Below the pieces are notes generated by a model. The model saw only the letters and a program-made list of their open reading frames with translations, was not told where the DNA came from and ran no database searches. From Phoronis australis (taxonomy: Eukaryota; Phoronida; Phoronidae), in contig NMRA01000445.1 in assembly GCA_002633005.1 (NCBI GenBank), positions 254,402-318,401 on the forward strand: DNA of 64,000 bases. Direction: 5' to 3'. Made by a program: the position numbers and the translations under genes. The stretch's first letter is position 1. Each line of letters begins with the position of its first letter. This document shows positions 57,564 to 64,000 of the stretch, piece by piece.

Positions 57564-60500
57564 CTACAACAAAAATAAAAGTACGTTAATAAAACACGCT
57601 TTTCAGGAAGATCCTTGTCAAAAGGCCGGCAGATTTTAATGCACTCTGAGACTTTCACGGGAATACGGCTTTAATGACTAGTTCAGGCTCCGCAGTAAGG
57701 GGGGCGAACCCGTACAAGTCTACCCCGCCCCTGACATGAAACCTGGAAAACAGTAAAATAGTTCAACAGGGATGTCTACGGTAATTGGTTTTGGAGATTT
57801 TTGTGAATAAATACAAAGGAAAACATGTTGCACAAAATTTTGAGCAACTATCGAAATGTTGTCAGAGCTAAATTCGTGTTATTGCTGTCAACTTTACGCG
57901 TTTACTTCATGGTTTATTGTGAATGAAGATTCTTTGAATCACGAGTCCTTCATGTACCACTGCGTGATCTTAAATAGCAGATCCGATCCCACTAAAGTGA
58001 ACTTGTTGCATGAACGTCTTAACCGGGCCGGAATGGATAATCGATATCAACAACAGAGGGCCTTCGGCAAAAAGTACCGGGTATCGACTGCTCTCCTAAA
58101 TGGACTCTCTTAAGAACATATGAAACATTGGCAAACAACAGCAAGCGACATCAATTATGTACACTATTCGTGAAAATTACGGAAAGTTCTGGTAACACAG
58201 AAAACAAATCGGGCAGCGCTGCGGCAAGATCCGAAGTGCATGCCAAAAATACGGAAAAAAACGCCACTGACAGCAAAATAATTATAAGGAAAAGAAACAA
58301 AAACGAGATTTTGTGTCAACTAAAATCATTTGCCGCAGTAGATGGAACTTGCAGTTGCCCCCCCCCCCCCAAAAAAAACAGAACATTTTCAAGCATCAAG
58401 ATACTAATCCCAAACAGCCACAAACGTGACTGAGACTGGGTTAAAAACCATGCAAAGCCATTCAGGCCGCAATCAAAAGAACTTGACGACCGCTATAGTG
58501 AAGTTCGTATAATTGTACAACATACATACCAGACAGTGTGACGCAATGAATCGCGGAGTAGACATATTCATTATTCAGTGTTATCCCACTCAGTAGCACG
58601 AGACGTCACGTCGGGAAGTAGCATTAAGTTTTGACCCCATAAAATAATGACCCCATGGATCTCCGAATGTCGAAAATGATCATGGGTTGTTTATGATTAG
58701 GTTCGCTAAATTCGCAGTGAGTGAACATCAGTTCGTGAGAAAATGACCCCAGAAACATTTTCAACAGACAAGCCTAGTGACCATTATAACAGTGAGTGAC
58801 GAACTCATCGCCGTGAAGACGTGATTCTACATATAGTCACGTTTTATCTTCTGTAATTCTAAGAAAATGCAGTAGGCCTACATGGAGACTCACAGAGAAA
58901 CGGCGCTGCATCATGGTGGTGTTGTCATCACGGCAAATCGGCTGATTTCACAGTATTGACAACCAGCTGCAGGGCTTCGGCGATCATTGAGCAGGTGGGT
59001 CAGTGGGGGGCGGTGCCCATGTTGCAGCCCTGAATTGCACCCCCGGCTCCGTTGAGAACAATTTCCCCCACCCCAGCCCTTACGCCAATGATTGACTCTC
59101 ATCACCAGCCGTGCCGGGTAGGCCTACTTTTAGTATTCGCCCGCCCCAGGCTCGGGTGGCTCGCGCGGGCAGTCGGCAAACAGCCACCATAGCCCGGTGG
59201 CCCCGGCCGCCAGGCAGTGCTATGAGACGCCACTGAATACGCAGGTCACTTCAATCAGCTTACGAATTCGACCAAACAACTGGCACAAACCAACTTTTTG
59301 GACTGAGGACACATTTTTCACAGCGGGGTCAAAGTACGGTACAAGTCGGAGGACCTGTCCACGTTAGAAGTGCTGATCGAGTGACATCCTGCCGACTGTC
59401 AGTACACCCTGGCACCCCCCAAAACTGCCACGAATTGCTTCCCTACCCCTTTCAATGAACGAAGTCTCTGATTTGCAACAGCACGCCGAAAGCAGAAACG
59501 GGAGTACCCGATCGGCTAACGCCGGAACCCGACGCACAAACAGTCAATTATGTTGACATACCTAATTTATCCAGACTCAACTGGCAGGACCGGTCCCAGT
59601 CCTGTTGTCACCGGGACACGGTCAAGATTTTGAGAACAGAACTGTCAACAGCTCGGCAAGCGAGACGGGCAGCTATTTCGAAATAATCCGACTGAGATCG
59701 ATAGAGTGGCAACCCGAACATTCGTCCCCGACGATCTACGAACACAATCCTTCAACACAGAATTGTCTAAACAGCAACATTCAGGACTACGGTCTGATAT
59801 TATTGACTTGTAATGTTCGGGGAAATTTGAGCAGCCAAACACAGCTGAGATTTGCCAATACCTTGTACGGAGCCACCGGCTGTCTTACCTGCCAACTTCA
59901 GGCCACACAGCTGATTGCCGAAAAGGGAACCTATCAACCGTCGTGAAAATACAGAGCGCCATCTGTCGAAAAATGCGGAAGTAGCGGGGTTCTTGACACT
60001 CCAGCGGATCAAGTTGGCAGAAAAAATGTTAAATGTTCTCGACGTTCTAGACAAGAATTGTGACCCAATATNAAGTCGAATGTGGTAATAAAATTCGTGC
60101 AAAATAAGACGAAATCAGCCATGAAAGAAACATGGAAATAGCTTTTACAAGACTTTGTCCGTGTCCTGGAATCATGGAATGCCCTGATAAATATCTGAAA
60201 CCTTTTTGTATATAATACGCCCTCGGCCAACCTGTGACTTTGGTATTAACAAAAATGTCATTTATTAATGTAGAATGCAGAAAAAATCCATTAAAGGCTT
60301 TTGTCACCAGAGTTTTGAAAAACAATAGAGAGAGTAGGGTTTACTATTCAAGCATGAAATCTGTGGTAGGCCTACTTTAGGAAAACACGAAAAATGGCAC
60401 TTAGTACAGTTACAACGCCCGTAAACTGTATATCAATTATTAGTTTGTTACAATAAATTTTGGAAAAATGTGAATTTGAAGGCCAACTAGTGGCTTGCAT

Positions 60501-62752
60501 GAAACTTAAACGTTATGTTTGTTTCCCCAATCCCCCTACTGAGATCTGAACTATTTAGGAGCATATTTGATAGTTCAGACAATGGGATATTTTCTATAAA
60601 GTTTCCTTAGTTGAGTCCGGCATCACCGTTTGCGAGTTGTTCAGTTAGCTAGCCTTGTGTTTAATTTTTAAGCGCACGTATGGTGACGTCAGTGTTTGCT
60701 TCGAATTTGTAAATGCCATCGTCTTGGGGATTTCATAACTCAGAGTAATGGAGCCGGAGGTACAACAGAACTGTCATGCTGGGTTAAATATTAATTTCGG
60801 AAGCAAAAAGTTAATAAAATTACATTCATGCACTGAAAATGGTATGTGCAATTATCATGGGAAACACATTGTCAAAATCCACTGAAAGCAAAACGCCATA
60901 GGAACGTATAGTACACGTCGGCAGTAGGCTACACGGCAGAATTTAGATAATCTTTCAGATTGTGCAGCGAAATAGTACAAATTTGAGTCATGCAGCGGCA
61001 CAACCATGCAGCCATGGCAAACCCGCATCTACGGTAATGAAACTGCGAATGATGGAAACTATGGTTCTTTCGACAAACAGGCACAAACCTGTACGGCTAT
61101 TTGTCGTATTTGTTTGCCTGGTTTCGCCCGCAATAAAAACGACTTCCTTTACAGCTGGTGATAAATGATCATGTAGACAACAACAACACCCAGACCCAAC
61201 TTCATGATTGGTTTTCTAGAATGTTCTCAATGCTCAAGATGTAAGATTTCAGGTAAATCCGGCACTGAACGGACAATTACAATCTGTATCATAAGAGATT
61301 GTTTCCGATTAGCATAAAATGAACTCAAGCACAAACCAAAAATTAATACTGACGTGTTCATTGATGCTTTCAGTAGGCCTACACTTTTGCCGAGTTACAG
61401 TCTATAGTTTTACAGATATTTGGCAAAATGACCAAACTTTTCAATTACGTCCAACATGATAACCTTTGCTACGTAATGATTGTCAGCACATCACTGATTA
61501 TTAGTAACGTACAAATCATCCAACCATGCAATTATACTAATTGTAGCCATATTCTGAAGAGGCTGAGTACTCGGTTGAAATGCGCGATTAAAATATTTTT
61601 TAGAAACAGTTATTTGGAGTTTAAGTCTCATTTAAGTCTTAACCCGTTTTTCATAACATGTACCCCATGGTTTTATAGAATTTTTACCGCACCTTATATG
61701 TACATGTAGTTTTGACGAAAAGGTAAGGTATTACCCAAACATATCCAGAACAATTTGACATCCTCCTACTTTTTAGTAAAAAATTTAGTGCTACACCGCA
61801 GATTTCTTGGCCAAAGGCTCGTTAGCATAACATAGACATGTTTCCTCAAAGAACAAGTACACTCCTCAAAATTCGACAGCTAATTTTTGAGGGAGCAGGG
61901 GGCGCCCTCCTGCCATCATGACCAAACATGATGTCGACATCGAATTTTGAGTTATCGTGAATTAAATGTGGTGCCCCCTCCCTCTCGTGATAGAACCACC
62001 AATATCATTGCGCATGTTGTGGTGAATTCCCTTGATGCTCCACTTCGGTAGAAATTAAGCGAAAAACACACTGGGGTCCTGGATACGACTCATTTATTGT
62101 ACTCCTCAACCGGAACTGCCAATACGCAGCAGGCCACAACTCATATGAAACACAATCGCAGTTTACCTAACAATAGTTTGTATACAAATCCCAATTGACC
62201 CTTATATTTACATATAAACAGACTGAGTTACAACAGCACTCACTCACATTTTAATTTCAACGGTCTATTATTCATTTCGCGATCATTAATGTACCCGATT
62301 GCACAGCCAGACTGAAAACAGACTGGTAGTTCTGAAATCGCACAGTACAACAATTCTGATTTTTACGAGTCATGTCCACGCTTCTTCGCTTTCACATGTA
62401 CTAGTAAAGACATCTCATATCCTTACAATTGTGTGATTCATCACTGTAAACGTGATTCTGGATGCGCGATACTCTTCCCTCATTAATCAACTCAGGAGTG
62501 CCTGCCATTTTGAAGTGTGTGAGTAATGCCGGGCAGTGCATTTTTACCGCCACGAGAGGAGAGTTCGATCCAGGGTGGGTCTATTTCATTTGACGTTTTA
62601 GAGCAGAACCAGTGTCTTTCCAGGCTCGTTAAAGACCACTATGAATCACAAAATATATAACAACCATTATACTATTATATTGACACTGTGCTAGGTTTAT
62701 ACGCACACAGTTTCCCCTTTACTGGCATAACTGTCCCACTTAGTAACTATAC
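57564..62752. other. Intergenic region between GDPD paralogs 2 and 3
   Basis: No gene recognised. 58358-58378 is a poly-C/poly-A tract. 58900-59950 is richer in G+C and CpG than its surroundings (for example GGCTCGCGCGGGC near 59160) and may hold a promoter or a recently inserted sequence. The word GTAGGCCTAC recurs at about 58870, 60366 and 61374. Confidence 0.4.
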
Positions 62753-63694
62753 TCAATGGCTATGAAACTTTGAGGGGAAGTCGGTTATGATACCGGAAAC
62801 GTTATAATGTTTCGCAAGGGCGTACTGTTCTTCGGTGTTAATGACCCAAAGAAACACACGAATACCGCGCTTCTTCAAGTGGAAAAAAAGAAGGCGATTC
62901 ATCAAGATGAGGTCAAGGAAAAGATACAACGGATACCTCGCCAGTCTTCGTATAGCAGACATCTTTCTTTTATCCCGCAAATACATTCGAGGAATTGAAA
63001 TTTCCAGGCAGTGTTCCTTTAGCGGTAGAAATGGAAGCAGACCGGTATAAAAAGCGGCAACCAGGGCAATTATACGTTTCAATGAAAACATTAAAGGGAT
63101 ACGGGGGTTTGCCTTGTAGCATTTCCCTGCAACAGTAGCGGACTTATTCCCCCACACTGTGATTTCCTCTCGATTGAATTCCGCGATCAGATCTCTGACC
63201 TTCTCTATAAGAAGGTCATTGTCTACTTTAACATCGACATTTATGGGAGTGTTCGGGAATTCCTTAAACAGTTCGCGTAGCGTGATTATTCTCCTATCGC
63301 CATTACCTTCAGTCACGTGAACGTAGCCAAACTGAGAGTAAAGCTCTAGGTCCGGCAATAACATCGGCAAATTCTCGAAATCGGTCTCAGAAATTCTGAC
63401 ATCCTGCCCCGTGACTCGCTTTAAATCATCGTCATGTGACACGACGACATGGCCATCTTTGGATAGCTGAGTGTCAATCTCCAGCATTTCCGTTTCCATG
63501 GCAACCGCGTGCTTAAAGGCGCTTAGAGTGCTTTCCAAATTCTCGCCAGCTCCCCCGCGGTGACTAATGTGGCGCGCGACAAACTTCAGCTGCTTCTTGG
63601 CGTGCACCAGGTGCGGAAGGAAGAAGAAAATGACGGACGTTATGATGTAGCCAAGTACAATAGTCGATACTATGGCTATGACCACTGCCATGAC
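62753..63694 (-). CDS. GDPD1-type glycerophosphodiester phosphodiesterase, paralog 3, 312 aa
   Basis: The CDS runs 63691-62753. Tandem relative of the 56.6-kb gene on the same strand. Transmembrane segment at residues 3-26, catalytic H44, R45 and E50 in HISHRGGAGE, E71/D73 in MLEIDTQLSKDG, H86 in VVVSHD, INVDVKVD, ITVWGN, hydrophobic ALVAAFYTGLLPFLPL, and GIITDFPSKFHSH at the end. Compared with paralog 2, the Cys after the catalytic Glu/Asp pair is Thr; the catalytic set is complete. TTTTTGTTTTAG ends 3 nt before the ATG, so a 5'UTR intron is likely here too. Substrate choice between lysophospholipids and glycerophosphodiesters cannot be read from sequence. Confidence 0.95.
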   Translation of the reverse strand, partial: VMAVVIAIVSTIVLGYIITSVIFFFLPHLVHAKKQLKFVARHISHRGGAGENLESTLSAFKHAVAMETEMLEIDTQLSKDGHVVVSHDDDLKRVTGQDVRISETDFENLPMLLPDLELYSQFGYVHVTEGNGDRRIITLRELFKEFPNTPINVDVKVDNDLLIEKVRDLIAEFNREEITVWGNKSATVAGKCYKANPRIPLMFSLKRIIALVAAFYTGLLPFLPLKEHCLEISIPRMYLRDKRKMSAIRRLARYPLYLFLDLILMNRLLFFHLKKRGIRVFLWVINTEEQYALAKHYNVSGIITDFPSKFHSH

Positions 63695-64000
63695 CTAAAA
63701 CAAAAATAAATATTATTAAAACGCATAACAAGATAATCCTGCTTATAATGTGAGCATAATTTAACTTAACGTGTACTAGAACTAAACGGCAACATAATGG
63801 CTGAAGTTCAGCTCCCAGTGCGCTAAGGGTGCGAACCACAGCAAGAGAAGCATGCGGGGAGTTCTGTCCGTCATTGATTTTGGAGATTTATGTTAAAACA
63901 AAGACAGTTTTGCGTAAAAAATAGAAGCATTTTAACGAAAGACTCTGAACAACCGTTGGAGTGTCGTCTGAAATCAAATTTCCGTTATTTTTTGTCAACT
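63695..64000. other. Upstream region of GDPD paralog 3
   Basis: Probably its 5'UTR intron and leader. The AT-rich stretch just upstream of the ATG (AAAAATAAA, TTAAAAC) resembles the same place in paralog 2, so the duplication includes the intron. The leader exon may be beyond the window edge. Confidence 0.35.

Noticed and set aside
59605-59946. 113-codon + strand ORF
   Set aside because: In a GC-rich stretch where long ORFs arise by chance; no homology recognised.

Overview
The window is intron-rich, AT-rich metazoan nuclear DNA. Coding exons are short (about 55-230 bp), separated by 0.2-2.5 kb introns with standard GT...AG sites, and the introns are full of small inverted-repeat transposons, SINE-like pieces and minisatellites. 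The protein set (SMC5, a FWWh/FAM227 protein, GDPD1-type phosphodiesterases) is animal-like, and the dispersed repeats suggest a marine invertebrate of ambulacrarian or lophotrochozoan grade. I cannot narrow it further from sequence alone. One assembly gap (209 N at 4847-5055) and three isolated N (7779, 35924, 60072) are present.

Layout. 1-7.2 kb: no recognisable gene; several short hAT-like repeat copies, a G-rich minisatellite running into the gap, and other dispersed repeats. 7.2-9.1 kb (-): a three-exon gene model of 231 aa that I do not recognise, with consistent splice phases and a poly(A) signal, head-to-head with SMC5. 9.1-9.97 kb: probable shared promoter. 9.98-31.45 kb (+): complete SMC5, 23 coding exons, 1053 aa by my splicing. 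Its introns host a Penelope-like retroelement remnant with inverted terminal repeats, four copies of a MITE-like repeat, a tRNA-derived SINE and foldbacks. 31.45-32.64 kb: convergent 3' ends of SMC5 and FAM227, holding a CTCF-like core site and a 59-bp tandem array that supplies the FAM227 stop codon. 32.64-46.34 kb (-): FAM227 family gene, 14 coding exons, 628 aa, with a 1.36-kb hAT-like element (5-bp target duplication) in intron 1. 46.3-50.9 kb: intergenic, rich in inverted repeats, with uncertain exon-like ORFs on the minus strand. 50.87-64 kb: three paralogous, intronless GDPD1-type glycerophosphodiester phosphodiesterase genes (+, -, -), each with a splice acceptor 3-4 nt before the ATG.

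How the genes relate. SMC5 (SMC5/6 genome-maintenance complex) and FAM227 (function unknown) are neighbours without a known shared pathway. The GDPD trio is a local duplication of one lysophospholipase-D-type enzyme. Its intron-free ORF contrasts with the many exons of the other genes here and suggests an old retrocopy that was later duplicated as DNA together with its 5' leader intron. I found no CRISPR, operon or other prokaryote-type system. The items most worth following are the SMC5-divergent gene, the clustered CTCF-like 13-mers around FAM227, the GDPD leader-intron arrangement and the 5-bp-TSD hAT elements.
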